A stretch of 64,000 bases of DNA from Pedobacter miscanthi (GTDB taxonomy: Bacteria > Bacteroidota > Bacteroidia > Sphingobacteriales > Sphingobacteriaceae). Below the pieces are notes generated by a model, which was not told the origin of the DNA, ran no database searches, and saw only the letters and a list, made by a program, of their open reading frames with translations. Where the stretch lies: NCBI RefSeq assembly GCF_003315595.1, contig NZ_QNQU01000006.1:124001-188000 (forward strand), written 5' to 3'. The translations under genes were made by a program, and so were the position numbers. Positions 35,703 to 44,535 of this stretch are shown one piece after another (positions within the stretch are counted from its first letter, which is position 1; each line of letters begins with the position of its first letter).

Positions 35703-36700
35703 CTGTTAAAAGATTGACACAAAAGCCACTCCTGCTGAATTAAAAGGGGTTTGAAAAGCAAAACCTTTATTCCAATCCAAGCCTTCGGCCGCTTTACATA
35801 ACTCCCGACTTTACGTCGGGATTCATTTTGGGTTTAGGTGGCTAAAATAATGGTAAATATGAATAGATTATTTACCAAACGTTCGTATGGAACGAAAAAA
35901 ACGTTGCATTTTTTTTTCTACCGGGGAATCGTCCCTAACGGGACGTTTGATAAAACAATTTGACTCACATGGTAGTAAATCGCTAAGTTTTTTTGACCAC
36001 AGATGCACACAGATAAACACGGATTTTTATCGCTGTGTGCTTCCTTCTTATCCACTCAAGATCGGAACAAACGATGGTAATTCTCTCTCGATTACGTCCC
36101 GAAGGGGCGTTTTATTACAAATCAACAAATTGCCTGTCATTGCAGTGAAAATCGTTAAGGATTTTTTGGCCACAGATGCACACAGATAAACACGGATTTT
36201 TATAGCTGTGTAACGATGGTGATTCTCTCTCGATTCCGTCCCGTAGGAGCGTTTTATTATAAATCAACAAATTGCCTATCATTGCAGTGAAAATCGTTAA
36301 GGTTTTTTTTGGTCACAGATGCACACAAAATAAACACGGATTTTTATAGCTGTGTATACTCTTTTTATCTCCATAAAAATCAGGACAAGAGGTGGGTATT
36401 TTTCTCTCGATTCGGTCCCGTAGGGACGATTGCTGGGTAGCCAATTGTTAAATTGGCGTTTTTGTTCCGTAGGAACGTTTGGTGTTTCGAAATCTGCTAT
36501 TGCCACCCCGCAACCCCAAATAGTAGCACCGGCCGTGCCACCTAAACCCGATGGAAGCGAGCATGAAATAAAGCGGACAGCGGGAATAATAACCGTTTGA
36601 AATTGGAACTTTGCTTTTCAAATCATCTGTATCAGATTGGGGCTCCGGTGTTAGGCACTTAGCATTGAGTAAATTAAACGTCAAACGCAATTCGCCAAAC
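35703..36700. repeat. Gene-free block of mixed repeats (three repeat types)
   Basis: No convincing gene lies between gyrB and the Skp-like gene (1.16 kb). The region has a hairpin ATCCCGAC/GTCGGGAT-type at 35803-35822; three copies of CACAGATGCACACA-x-ATAAACACGGATTTTTAT near 36000, 36170 and 36315; and a 142-bp unit (starting ACGATGGT-AATTCTCTCTCG at 36071 and again at 36213) that includes CGTCCCG-AAGG/TAGG-GGCG. A third degenerate unit with GTCCCGTAGGGACG and TTCCGTAGGAACG sits at 36370-36480. A 100-codon open frame at 35887-36189 is an accident of these repeats. The elements resemble widespread intergenic repeats of Bacteroidota. Confidence 0.65.
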
Positions 36701-36738
36701 GTAAAAGCACCTTTGTACTGCGATACGCTTTTCTTTAA

Positions 36739-36770
36739 ATTGCATATCAAAACTAATTTATATAAGTTTG
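36739..36770 (+). promoter_or_regulatory. Promoter of the Skp-like lipoprotein gene (TTG-20-TAAGTTTG)
   Basis: ATTG near 36739-36742 and TAAGTTTG at 36763-36770 are separated by 20 bp; the -7 box is a perfect TAnnTTTG. The start codon follows at 36791. Confidence 0.55.
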
Positions 36771-36790
36771 CTAAAATTTATTAAACAATA

Positions 36791-37390
36791 ATGGAAAGAA
36801 GAACCTTTAAAACCTTTGGTTTACTTGCAACAGCAACTTTAATAACTGCTTTGTCGGCATGCCAGAACAAAGACACTAAAACTACTGAAACGAAAAAAAC
36901 AGAGAGTACTACGGCAGCGGTTTCTCCAACCGAGAAAATTGTATATGTAAACTCTGATTCGTTGCTTACAAAATATGAATACTTCAAAGACCTTAAAGTG
37001 AAATTTGAAGGAAAGACCAAAAATGCACAGGCAGATATGCAGGCAAAAGGTCAGGCTTTTCAAAGAGAAGTTGCCCAGTATCAACAATCAGCTTCAACTT
37101 TATCGGCCGATCAGCGTAAAAGCACTGAAGAGCGTTTAGCACGTAAACAACAGGAACTACAAACTTATCAACAAAATGCGGGTGGTGCTTTGCAGAATGA
37201 GCAGGCAACAGAAAACGAAAAACTTTATGATAAAGTTGCCGAATATTTAAAAGGTTATGCGAAGGAAAAAGGTTATAAAATGGTTTTAACTTACTCAAAA
37301 GGTAACAGTGCTATTTTATTTGCCGACGAAAGCTTAGATGTAACATCGGAAGTAATTAAAGGCTTAAACGCAGAATACAGCAAAAAATAA
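36791..37390 (+). CDS. OmpH/Skp-family lipoprotein
   Basis: 199 residues with a lipoprotein signal (Cys24 after LSA) and a charged Thr-rich linker. Residues 50-190 follow the OmpH/Skp pattern: an EKIVYVNSDSLLTKY strand, a long Gln/Glu/Lys-rich coiled coil (65-150) and a closing YKMVLTYSKGNSAILFAD strand. Skp is a periplasmic chaperone for outer-membrane proteins, a trimer whose arms are such coiled coils. Being lipid-anchored, this version differs from soluble Skp. It has its own promoter and a terminator just downstream. Confidence 0.82.
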   Translation: MERRTFKTFGLLATATLITALSACQNKDTKTTETKKTESTTAAVSPTEKIVYVNSDSLLTKYEYFKDLKVKFEGKTKNAQADMQAKGQAFQREVAQYQQSASTLSADQRKSTEERLARKQQELQTYQQNAGGALQNEQATENEKLYDKVAEYLKGYAKEKGYKMVLTYSKGNSAILFADESLDVTSEVIKGLNAEYSKK

Positions 37391-37412
37391 GCTAAAAGAT
37401 ATTTAAATGAAG

Positions 37413-37443
37413 ATGCCCCGCACTAAATCGGGGCATTTTTTTT
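37413..37443 (+). terminator. Intrinsic terminator after the Skp-like gene
   Basis: ATGCCCCG and CGGGGCAT form an 8-bp stem around CACTAAAT, followed by TTTTTTTT. Confidence 0.75.
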
Positions 37444-37491
37444 GTGCTATAATTTTGGATAAATTAATAACCGGCTATTAAACTTAACAAA

Positions 37492-37974
37492 ATGAACATA
37501 GAGAAACAACACCAGGAATATATGCAGATGGCCATCGATTTATCGGTACAAAATGTTAGTGAAAGCATTGGCGGACCATTTGGAGCAGTAGTGGTAAAAG
37601 ACGGGAAACTGATTGCAAAATCGGCAAACAAAGTAACCTCAACCAACGATCCTACGGCACATGCAGAAGTTTCGGCCATTAGGCTGGCATGTACCGAGTT
37701 GAATACTTTTGATTTAAGCGGTTGCGTAATCTATACCAGTTGCGAGCCCTGCCCCATGTGTTTAGGCGCCATTTACTGGGCCAGGATTGAAACCATTTAT
37801 TACGCGAACACCAAAGCTGATGCTGAACATATTGGTTTTAGCGATAAGTTTATTTACGAGGAACTGGATAAACCAATGGAAAAAAGAAGTCTTAAGGTGA
37901 TTCAGTTGATGCGCGATGAAGCTTTGGCGGCTTTTAAATTATGGGAAACCTCGGCAATGCGGATTGATTATTAA
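37492..37974 (+). CDS. guaD: Guanine deaminase (nucleoside deaminase family)
   Basis: 160 residues of the cytidine-deaminase superfamily. The zinc site is HAE at 57-59 plus PCPMC with Cys87 and Cys90. The pattern GGPFGAVVVKDGKLIA near 27 and LGAIYWARIETIYYANTKADA near 91 closely follows B. subtilis GuaD, which converts guanine to xanthine. tRNA adenosine deaminase TadA, the main alternative, normally has a different surrounding sequence and lacks the FxDxFIY(E/K)E(L/I)DKP segment seen here near 115-133. It is a stand-alone gene followed by a palindromic repeat. Confidence 0.85.
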   Translation: MNIEKQHQEYMQMAIDLSVQNVSESIGGPFGAVVVKDGKLIAKSANKVTSTNDPTAHAEVSAIRLACTELNTFDLSGCVIYTSCEPCPMCLGAIYWARIETIYYANTKADAEHIGFSDKFIYEELDKPMEKRSLKVIQLMRDEALAAFKLWETSAMRIDY

Positions 37975-37998
37975 GAAGTTTAAAGTATAATAAAAGGA

Positions 37999-38081
37999 CC
38001 GTCATCTCAACTGGAACTTAGTGAAAAGAAGAGATCTGTTATAGATTTCTCGACTGCGTTAAACTCCGTTCGAAATGACGA
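37999..38081. repeat. Dispersed palindromic repeat, copy 3
   Basis: CCGTCATCTCAACTGGAACT at the left and CCGTTCGAAATGACG at the right are inverted ends; the centre has AGAGATCTGTTATAGATTTCTCGACTG, written here with breaks at AGAGATCTG and TAGATTTCTCG, the same core motif as copies 1 and 2. It lies between the convergent guanine deaminase and TlpA-type genes. Confidence 0.65.
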
Positions 38082-38100
38082 TCACTCTTGTTAATATTAC

Positions 38101-40023
38101 TTATTTACTTGATTCTTTAGCAGCCAACAAGCCAACCATGGCATCTATTTCTTTCACCACACCATCATCAGTGCCAGAAAAACCTACTGCTTTGAACCTG
38201 ATATTCCCATCACCATCTATCACAAACTTTGTTGGGATACCATCAACTTTATAAGCGCTTACTACATCAAATTTTGATGGATCTTTGGCATTTTTGGTAT
38301 CATAAAGCACGTTAAAATTATATTTCTTTTGGGCAATAAAATCAGTTACCAGTTTTTCCCTGTTATCTTCCGTTTGCCAGGTGTTTACGAAAATAAATAC
38401 CACATTAGGATTGTTAGCATATTTCGCCATCGCTTTTTGCATGCCCGGAAAAGAGGCTACACATGGACCGCACCAGGTTGCCCAGTAATCTAAAATCACT
38501 ATTTTTCCTTTTAAACTGGCCAAACTAACCGTTTCGCCCTTTAAATTAACTAAAGAGAATGCCGGTGCAGGAGTATTGATCATTTTTTTTGTCCACTCTG
38601 CCCTTTCTTTTTCCAACGCTGCTTTTTCTAAGTTGGCAATATAGCTTTCGTAAGTTCCTTCTTTCTTTAAAGTGGTATACAACCTTTTAAAATCAGCTTT
38701 TAGCGAATCAGTGGCCTTACCATCTTTGATTAATTTTTCGGATTCGATATATGCTTTATCATTTTGTCCTTCTTTAATCAGGTAGGTGATATAACGGCTC
38801 GATACATCCGGCGGTATTGCAGTGTATGATTTTAGTGCTCTTTCCTGTACTGCCAATGCATCTTTAGAATTACCCTGACGGTAAAGTAATAAAGCATAAG
38901 TATCGGCATACATGCCATAAGATTGATCCAATGATTTTATAAAAGCCTCTTTTGAAGAGAAATAGGCTGGTACCTCATCATTTTTTGCTTCTTCTATCAG
39001 GCTTAGTGATTGTTTTGAAAGTTTTGTAGCTACCTCTACATTTTCATTTTTCTCTGCTGATGGCCAGGCAAAAGAATTGTACAAATTTGCCCTCGTTTGT
39101 TTATTGCTCACTTTATTTGCATACAGCTCAAATTTTTCGGTATTTTTTGCCTGTATACTAGCGTTCGCCAATATGCCATAGATGGCATTTAACTTATCGG
39201 CATCTGCTTTTTTTCCGGCATCGAATTTAAATTTGGGAATCATATCCGTTGCTTTCTGCTCTTGTGCTGCAAAATCCTTAGTACCGTAAAGGGCATTCAT
39301 ATCTTCTCCCCAGGCATAATTACCGGTTGGATATTTTTTCAACAGGATTGTTTTTACTGAATCAGACTGAGCTTTTTTCTTCAACAACGAGTATAAACCT
39401 ACAATACCGCTCAGATCATCTTCTTTAGGATCTTTTATTTTAGATAGCCTCGCAATATTTTCATTGATCAGTTTTGTGCCATTTTCTTTATCTGCTTTAT
39501 ACTCAAGCGATAGATATTGGTTTAAATTTTTCTTTTTCAACTCTGGCTTTAAAGCAAATGCCTGTTTGTAATTGGCAATGGCTTTTTCAGGATCGCTGGT
39601 TAATCCGAGATAATAATTCCCTGCCAATCCATATAAAAAAGCTTTGTTCAGATAGGCCTCTGCAGGCACTTTTCCAGCCTTTGTAAATTCCAGAATATAA
39701 CCGTCAGGCGCTTCATCCTTTTTATCGTCAACCGAAAAGGCTAGTCCAACAAGTGTTACACTATCAGCGGTAGAAATTTCTCCCTTGTAAATAGCACCTT
39801 CTTTAACCAGGTCTATTTTGGCATTTTTAGGATTTGTTCTTGAAAAAAAAGTAAAGCCGGTACATTTTATGTCCGTTAAGTTTTCGAGATTGGTGCCTTT
39901 GGGGTCGTAAGTAAAGGTAACTTTGCTTCCTGCCGCAGGTTTATCGGCCGAAAACTTCACACCCTGTGCATTTGCCGTTCCCACAGCTAGCGCAGATAAA
40001 AAGAATAATTTCAAGGTTTTCAT
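38101..40023 (-). CDS. TlpA-type thioredoxin lipo/periplasmic protein with TPR-like region
   Basis: 640 residues with a signal peptide (ending ANAQ near residue 20). Residues 25-130 look like a beta-sandwich (TIG-like), 130-480 is helical with TPR-like repeats, and the C-terminal 150 residues form a TlpA/ResA thioredoxin domain with WCGPC in DYWATWCGPC near 517. TlpA proteins reduce periplasmic disulfides, often for cytochrome c or oxidase assembly. The paired peptide-binding-like domains suggest it reduces a specific exported client. Client unknown. Confidence 0.78.
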   Translation of the reverse strand: MKTLKLFFLSALAVGTANAQGVKFSADKPAAGSKVTFTYDPKGTNLENLTDIKCTGFTFFSRTNPKNAKIDLVKEGAIYKGEISTADSVTLVGLAFSVDDKKDEAPDGYILEFTKAGKVPAEAYLNKAFLYGLAGNYYLGLTSDPEKAIANYKQAFALKPELKKKNLNQYLSLEYKADKENGTKLINENIARLSKIKDPKEDDLSGIVGLYSLLKKKAQSDSVKTILLKKYPTGNYAWGEDMNALYGTKDFAAQEQKATDMIPKFKFDAGKKADADKLNAIYGILANASIQAKNTEKFELYANKVSNKQTRANLYNSFAWPSAEKNENVEVATKLSKQSLSLIEEAKNDEVPAYFSSKEAFIKSLDQSYGMYADTYALLLYRQGNSKDALAVQERALKSYTAIPPDVSSRYITYLIKEGQNDKAYIESEKLIKDGKATDSLKADFKRLYTTLKKEGTYESYIANLEKAALEKERAEWTKKMINTPAPAFSLVNLKGETVSLASLKGKIVILDYWATWCGPCVASFPGMQKAMAKYANNPNVVFIFVNTWQTEDNREKLVTDFIAQKKYNFNVLYDTKNAKDPSKFDVVSAYKVDGIPTKFVIDGDGNIRFKAVGFSGTDDGVVKEIDAMVGLLAAKESSK

Positions 40024-40133
40024 AATGAAAGAATTAGGTTTAAATTAGGTGAACTAAATATATAGTTTAATATTGGATTTTCATAATAAATTTACATTAA
40101 ATTTTAAGGAATAATTATTGCAGGAGAATAAAC

Positions 40134-40907
40134 ATGACCTATGAGCAAAAAATAAATAGTGAGCTGGATTTCTGGAAGTTCAAAACCTTACAAAAACCTT
40201 CTCTTTTAAGTAAGGTGACGGATAAAGTGCAGAAAAAAATTAACAGCTATATCCCCGATAAGGTTCATAATGCCATTACAACCGCCATTAAACAAATGGT
40301 AAAGGCCGTACTTTTTGGCTCAACCTTTACCACTTCGAAACCGGTTATTAACTTAACACTGCTGCACCGCGAGGCCCTGGTTAAACAAAAAATTGATAAT
40401 TATAAAAAAACCGGCGCTGCCGAAGGCGGAATTACAGGCGCAGGAGGCTTTTTAATGAGCCTTGCCGACTTTCCATTGTTATTGGGCATAAAAATGAAAA
40501 TGCTTTTTGATATTGCCGCCGTTTATGGATACGATGTTAAAGATTACCGCGAGCGTTTATACATCTTACATATTTTTCAATTGGCCTTTTCAAGCAAGGA
40601 AGAAAGCCAGAATGTATTTTTCAAGATGCAAAACTGGGATGATAAGGCACATGAGTTGCCCACAAATATCGATGAATTCGACTGGCTAACCTTCCAGCAG
40701 CAGTACCGTGATTACATCGACCTGGCAAAACTGGCACAGATGCTTCCTTTTGTTGGCGCAGCAGTTGGTGCAGTTGCTAATTATAAACTGATCGAAAAAC
40801 TGGGCAAAACCGCTATGATGAGTTATAGAATGAGGCACTTCAGTTTGCAGTACGCAGTTACCAGTTCGCAGGAAACTGAAAACCGGAAACTGAAAACCGG
40901 AAACTAA
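40134..40907 (+). CDS. EcsC family protein
   Basis: 257 residues with the EcsC domain (GGITGAGGFLMSLADFPLLLGIKMKMLFDIAAVYG near 100-135 is the hallmark). Bacillus EcsC is associated with an ABC exporter operon and competence/secretion; no ABC genes are here. A real Shine-Dalgarno sequence (AGGAG, 8 bp before the ATG) is unusual for this phylum. The last 15 residues (SSQETENRKLKTGN) are encoded by the cagt/ggaaactgaaa type repeats and probably extend the original protein; the stop overlaps the convergent S4 gene by a few bases. Confidence 0.78.
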   Translation: MTYEQKINSELDFWKFKTLQKPSLLSKVTDKVQKKINSYIPDKVHNAITTAIKQMVKAVLFGSTFTTSKPVINLTLLHREALVKQKIDNYKKTGAAEGGITGAGGFLMSLADFPLLLGIKMKMLFDIAAVYGYDVKDYRERLYILHIFQLAFSSKEESQNVFFKMQNWDDKAHELPTNIDEFDWLTFQQQYRDYIDLAKLAQMLPFVGAAVGAVANYKLIEKLGKTAMMSYRMRHFSLQYAVTSSQETENRKLKTGN

Positions 40908-41305
40908 TCTTCTTCCTCAAACATTCCGCCAATCAGGTCATCGGTTTCGCGGCGGTCTTTCTTCGTTGGTCGGCCTGTACCCCTATCCCGTTTTAAGCTC
41001 GGTGCATGGAACATCGATTTAAAGGCATGCGTATCTTCAACAGGTGTTAAATCCTTATATTTAGTTAGGGCAGTTGGCGAATCGGTTCGGTTATACGAAA
41101 GTTCTACCACCTCGATAATTTTCTTCTCAATCCCTTTCGAAACCTGGTAAACATCACCAACTTTTACAATGGCCGAAGGTTTAATATTCTGCCCTTTCAG
41201 TTTCACCCTTCCGGCTTTACAGGCATCAGTAGCCAGGCTACGGGTTTTAAATAACCTTATCGCCCATAAATATTTATCGATCCGAAGTTTTTCTGTCTCT
41301 GTCAT
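40904..41305 (-). CDS. S4-domain RNA-binding protein (Hsp15/HslR-like)
   Basis: 133 residues. The S4 RNA-binding domain is at 8-62 (LRIDKYLWAIRLFKTRSLATDACKAGRVKLKGQ is written here as its first and last parts LRIDKYLWAIRLF and AGRVKLKG), with a basic C-terminal tail (LKRDRGTGRPTKKDRRETDD). HslR binds stalled 50S subunits carrying nascent chains and rescues translation. It is convergent to EcsC and its stop overlaps that gene's stop. No heat-shock signal was recognised. Confidence 0.83.
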   Translation of the reverse strand: MTETEKLRIDKYLWAIRLFKTRSLATDACKAGRVKLKGQNIKPSAIVKVGDVYQVSKGIEKKIIEVVELSYNRTDSPTALTKYKDLTPVEDTHAFKSMFHAPSLKRDRGTGRPTKKDRRETDDLIGGMFEEED

Positions 41306-41323
41306 AAAGGTGCAAAAATAAAG

Positions 41324-41457
41324 AATTGTTAAATTGTTTTATTGCTTTATTATTAAATCGTTACCTACAACAATCTCTAAAATGTTTTTACACTGGCAGC
41401 AATTTCAACAATCTAACAATCTTTTACACTACACGGAACAAAACAATTTAAACAATT
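41324..41457. repeat. Inverted repeat upstream of dapD
   Basis: AATTGTTAAATTGTTTT at 41324-41340 and AAAACAATTTAAACAATT at 41440-41457 are inverted copies differing by one extra base, about 100 bp apart. They belong to the same AT-rich family as the repeat after the histidine kinase. Confidence 0.5.
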
Positions 41458-41509
41458 AGCCTTTTAATAAACAAAAATTGATTTATTTTGCGTAAAATTT
41501 AAAAACATC

Positions 41510-42328
41510 ATGTATTCAGATTTAAAGAAATTAATTGAAGCCGCCTGGGAAGACAGAACCCTTTTACAATATAGCAACTATTGCGAAGCCATCGAAACCG
41601 TAATTCAGGGTTTGGATAAAGGCGAAATCCGTGTTGCCGAACCAGTTTTAAACTCCTGGGGCATTAATGAATGGGTAAAAAAGGCTGTAATTTTATATTT
41701 CCCGATCCGCGAGATGAAAGAAATTAAAAGCGGTCCATTTGTTTACCATGATAAAATGGAATTAAAAACCGATTACAAAGCAACTGGCGTTCGCGTTGTG
41801 CCTATGGCAAGCGCACGTTATGGTTCGTTTTTGGCAAAAGGTGTAATCATGATGCCATCGTACGTAAACATTGGCGCTTATGTTGATGAAGGTACCATGG
41901 TTGATACCTGGGCTACCGTTGGTTCTTGTGCACAAATTGGTAAACGCGTTCACCTAAGTGGTGGTGTGGGTATTGGTGGTGTTTTAGAACCTGTACAGGC
42001 CGCTCCTGTAATTATCGAAGATGACGCTTTCTTAGGTTCGAGAGCCATTGTGGTAGAAGGTGTAAAAGTAGAAAGAGAAGCGGTACTTGGAGCTAATGTG
42101 GTATTAACTGCATCGACCAAAATTATCGATGTTACCGGCCCAACTCCTGTTGAATACAAAGGTGTTGTTCCTGCACGTTCGGTAGTAATTCCTGGTAGCT
42201 ATACCAAAAAATTCCCTGCCGGCGAATTTCAGGTACCATGTGCTTTAATTATCGGAAAACGTAAAGAAAGTACTGATAAAAAAACTTCACTTAACGATGC
42301 GTTGAGGGAAAATAATGTAGCAGTTTAA
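41510..42328 (+). CDS. dapD: Tetrahydrodipicolinate N-succinyltransferase
   Basis: 272 residues, the standard DapD length. It adds a succinyl group to tetrahydrodipicolinate in the succinylase branch of lysine/diaminopimelate synthesis. The N-terminal helical region is followed by left-handed beta-helix hexapeptide repeats (VNIGAYVDEGTMVDTWATVGSCAQIG from about 120), with the family motif VGSCAQIG and the pantetheine-binding end VIPGSYTKKFPAGEF. The upstream region has an AT-rich TTATTTTG element that is near a -7 box. The glycosyltransferase gene begins 15 bp downstream. Confidence 0.95.
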   Translation: MYSDLKKLIEAAWEDRTLLQYSNYCEAIETVIQGLDKGEIRVAEPVLNSWGINEWVKKAVILYFPIREMKEIKSGPFVYHDKMELKTDYKATGVRVVPMASARYGSFLAKGVIMMPSYVNIGAYVDEGTMVDTWATVGSCAQIGKRVHLSGGVGIGGVLEPVQAAPVIIEDDAFLGSRAIVVEGVKVEREAVLGANVVLTASTKIIDVTGPTPVEYKGVVPARSVVIPGSYTKKFPAGEFQVPCALIIGKRKESTDKKTSLNDALRENNVAV

Positions 42329-42343
42329 GCTGAAAGCAAAAAG

Positions 42344-43543
42344 GTGAAAGCTGAAAGCGAAACTCATAATCATAAAGCCGAAAGTACTGAACTTGAGCGA
42401 TCAAGCTTTGGTCTTTCGGCTTTAAGCTTTAGGCTTAGAATAGGATACGATGGCAAACGTGCCGCTAATAACTTAACCGGACTGGGCAATTACAGCCGGT
42501 CGTTAATTGAGCATCTGGCCGTTCAGTTTCCTCAAAATCAGTACCTGGTTTATTCTCCGAAAGTAAAGCCGGCCAAACAGATCGATGCGTTTTTTGAAAA
42601 AGAAAATATCGAACTCAAGTTACCCCAAAACGGAAGTTTTCTCTGGCGAAGCCTGAATATCCTTAAAGACCTTGTTCGTGATGAAGTTCAGATTTATCAC
42701 GGCCTGAGCCATGAAATACCTTTAGCCATACAGCACACCAGAATTAAATCAATCGTTACCATTCACGACCTGATTTTCCTGCGTTTCCCACAATACTACA
42801 AATTTATCGACCGGAAATTATACGAGTGGAAAAGCAAGTCTGCCTGTAAACGTGCCAATAAAATTATTGCCATCAGCGAAAAAACAAAGGAAGATATTAT
42901 TGATTTATACGGAATTAGTCCTGAAAAAATTGAAGTGATTTACCAGAGCTGTGATGACAGTTTTAAAACGCCTTTCGCTACAGAAACCTTAAGTCGCATC
43001 AGGGCCACTTACAAACTGCCAGATAAGTACATTCTTAATGTGGGCACTATTGAAGAGCGGAAGAATTTAAAATTGGCAGTCCAGGCTTTAAAAGAGGTAG
43101 ATGAAGAATATAAATTAGTGGTGATAGGCAAACAAACAGCTTATTTTAAAACCGTCGAAAAAGAAATCGAAAAACTTGGCCTTAAAAACAGGGTTATATT
43201 TTTGAAAAACATTCCATTTGCCGATCTGCCGGGTATATATCAAATGGCTAATATTTTTGTTTATCCTTCATTTTACGAAGGTTTCGGCATTCCCATTATC
43301 GAAGCATTGTATTCGGGCATTCCGGTGGTTGCAGCTACAGGTTCGTGCCTGGAGGAAGCTGGCGGGCCGAATAGTTTATATGTTTCGCCAACCGACGCTA
43401 CTGGACTGGCAAAAGCCATTAACCAGATTATTGAAAACCCGCAGCTCCAGAGAGAGATGAAAGAAAAAGGATTGGAATTTGTTCAAAAATTTAACAGCGC
43501 CCTTGTAACGCAGCAATTGATGGATTGTTATCAAGCCCTTTAA
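42344..43543 (+). CDS. Family-4 glycosyltransferase with repeat-derived N-terminus
   Basis: 399 residues of the GT4 (GT-B) family: RIGYDGKRAANNLTGLGNYSR near residue 32, HDLIFLRFPQYY near 140, and the donor-site block FYEGFGIPIIEALYSGIPVV with the E-x7-E motif near 306. It probably adds a mannose- or glucose-type residue to a surface polymer. The start is a GTG; the first 30 residues come from the repeat aagctgaaagc-type DNA. Relatives begin at the residue equivalent to 31, which here is a CTT codon, so the original start seems lost. Confidence 0.82.
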   Translation: MKAESETHNHKAESTELERSSFGLSALSFRLRIGYDGKRAANNLTGLGNYSRSLIEHLAVQFPQNQYLVYSPKVKPAKQIDAFFEKENIELKLPQNGSFLWRSLNILKDLVRDEVQIYHGLSHEIPLAIQHTRIKSIVTIHDLIFLRFPQYYKFIDRKLYEWKSKSACKRANKIIAISEKTKEDIIDLYGISPEKIEVIYQSCDDSFKTPFATETLSRIRATYKLPDKYILNVGTIEERKNLKLAVQALKEVDEEYKLVVIGKQTAYFKTVEKEIEKLGLKNRVIFLKNIPFADLPGIYQMANIFVYPSFYEGFGIPIIEALYSGIPVVAATGSCLEEAGGPNSLYVSPTDATGLAKAINQIIENPQLQREMKEKGLEFVQKFNSALVTQQLMDCYQAL

Positions 43544-43762
43544 ATTAAAACTTCTATTGAACTTCTTGTTTTTACCACAGTCTAGTCAAATTTAAACCTG
43601 ACATTCGCGGAAAGCCCGCATCCCGATTTTTCATCGGGAGAGGACTTGCAGCATTGGCAGGACTAACGATTAACAGCAGCACTGCCCCTGCTTTTCAAAA
43701 TATTAAAAACCAGATTTTTCAGCTTCAGCATCTATTTATACCCCCTAGATTCTTTAAAAAAG

Positions 43763-43802
43763 AAAAAGGGCCGGAATTTATTTAAAAATTCAACAGCCCT
43801 TT
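43763..43802 (-). terminator. Terminator after DUF4136 lipoprotein A
   Basis: AAAGGGCCGGAATTT and the complementary AAATTCAACAGCCCTTT pair imperfectly; the minus strand carries a T-rich end. It follows the leftward DUF4136 gene. Confidence 0.45.
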
Positions 43803-43823
43803 CTGTTATCTTAACCTTAAAAC

Positions 43824-44372
43824 TTATTTAGCAGCAGTTACATTTGGTGGATATTGTGCTAATATTTCTTTTACGCCTGTATATAAACGTTGTTCTCTTT
43901 TATTAAAGTTATCGAGGTTAAAACCTGATCCCTGTCCGTGCCAGAATAAAATCTTTTTAGCAGGATCCAGAAAGTCGATAATGATTGTACCGTCGATATA
44001 TTGGTTTACATAGGTACCGCCGCCCCAGCCTCCTCGCCAGCCGCCCCAGCCCCAGCCCCAGCCACCGTAGTAAGCAGGACCATAAACATCAGTTTTTTCT
44101 CTTGCAACAACTACCAGGTTAACCAGTAAATCAGGCTTTGCCGACTTAGTAAATCCTTTGGCATTCATTTCTGCCTCAACAGCAGCCAGTAACCTGCGCT
44201 TATCAAGGTTGTTTAACTTAACACGCTCTATTCCTTTATCGTAAAAGTTGTAAGTTTTGTAACCGCTTAAATCAACATTTTTATCATAATCTGATGCGGT
44301 GCGGAGTGTTGTACATCCGGCTAATGCCAATACCACTGTAAAAAGCATTAATAATTTTTGTGCTGTTCTCAT
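43824..44372 (-). CDS. DUF4136 lipoprotein, copy A
   Basis: 182 residues with a lipoprotein signal (Cys20 in LAGC). The DUF4136 pattern is clear: TASDYDKNVDLSGYKTYNFYDKG near 25, RRLLAAVEAEMNAKGF near 60, GTIIIDFLDPAKKILFWHGQGSG near 128 and REQRLYTGVKEILAQYPP. A Gly/Trp-rich loop (GGWGWGWGGWRGGWGGG) sits at 102-118. The role of DUF4136 in the outer membrane is unknown. The gene upstream is a paralogue. Confidence 0.85.
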   Translation of the reverse strand: MRTAQKLLMLFTVVLALAGCTTLRTASDYDKNVDLSGYKTYNFYDKGIERVKLNNLDKRRLLAAVEAEMNAKGFTKSAKPDLLVNLVVVAREKTDVYGPAYYGGWGWGWGGWRGGWGGGTYVNQYIDGTIIIDFLDPAKKILFWHGQGSGFNLDNFNKREQRLYTGVKEILAQYPPNVTAAK

Positions 44373-44535
44373 TTTGTGCGCTGTTGTATAAATAACCTGA
44401 CATAAATATAACGATTTCGAAAATCAAATGGAAATCATTTAACATTTTTTACAATCAGATTGTTATCTGTACAACGATTTCTATTTCATAATGTTTTGAC
44501 GCTATGTTACTCAGCGTAAATATTTTACAATCGGA

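Noticed and set aside
35887..36189. 100-codon open frame
   Set aside because: It consists of the CACAGATGCACACA and CGTCCCG repeats and has no matching protein features.
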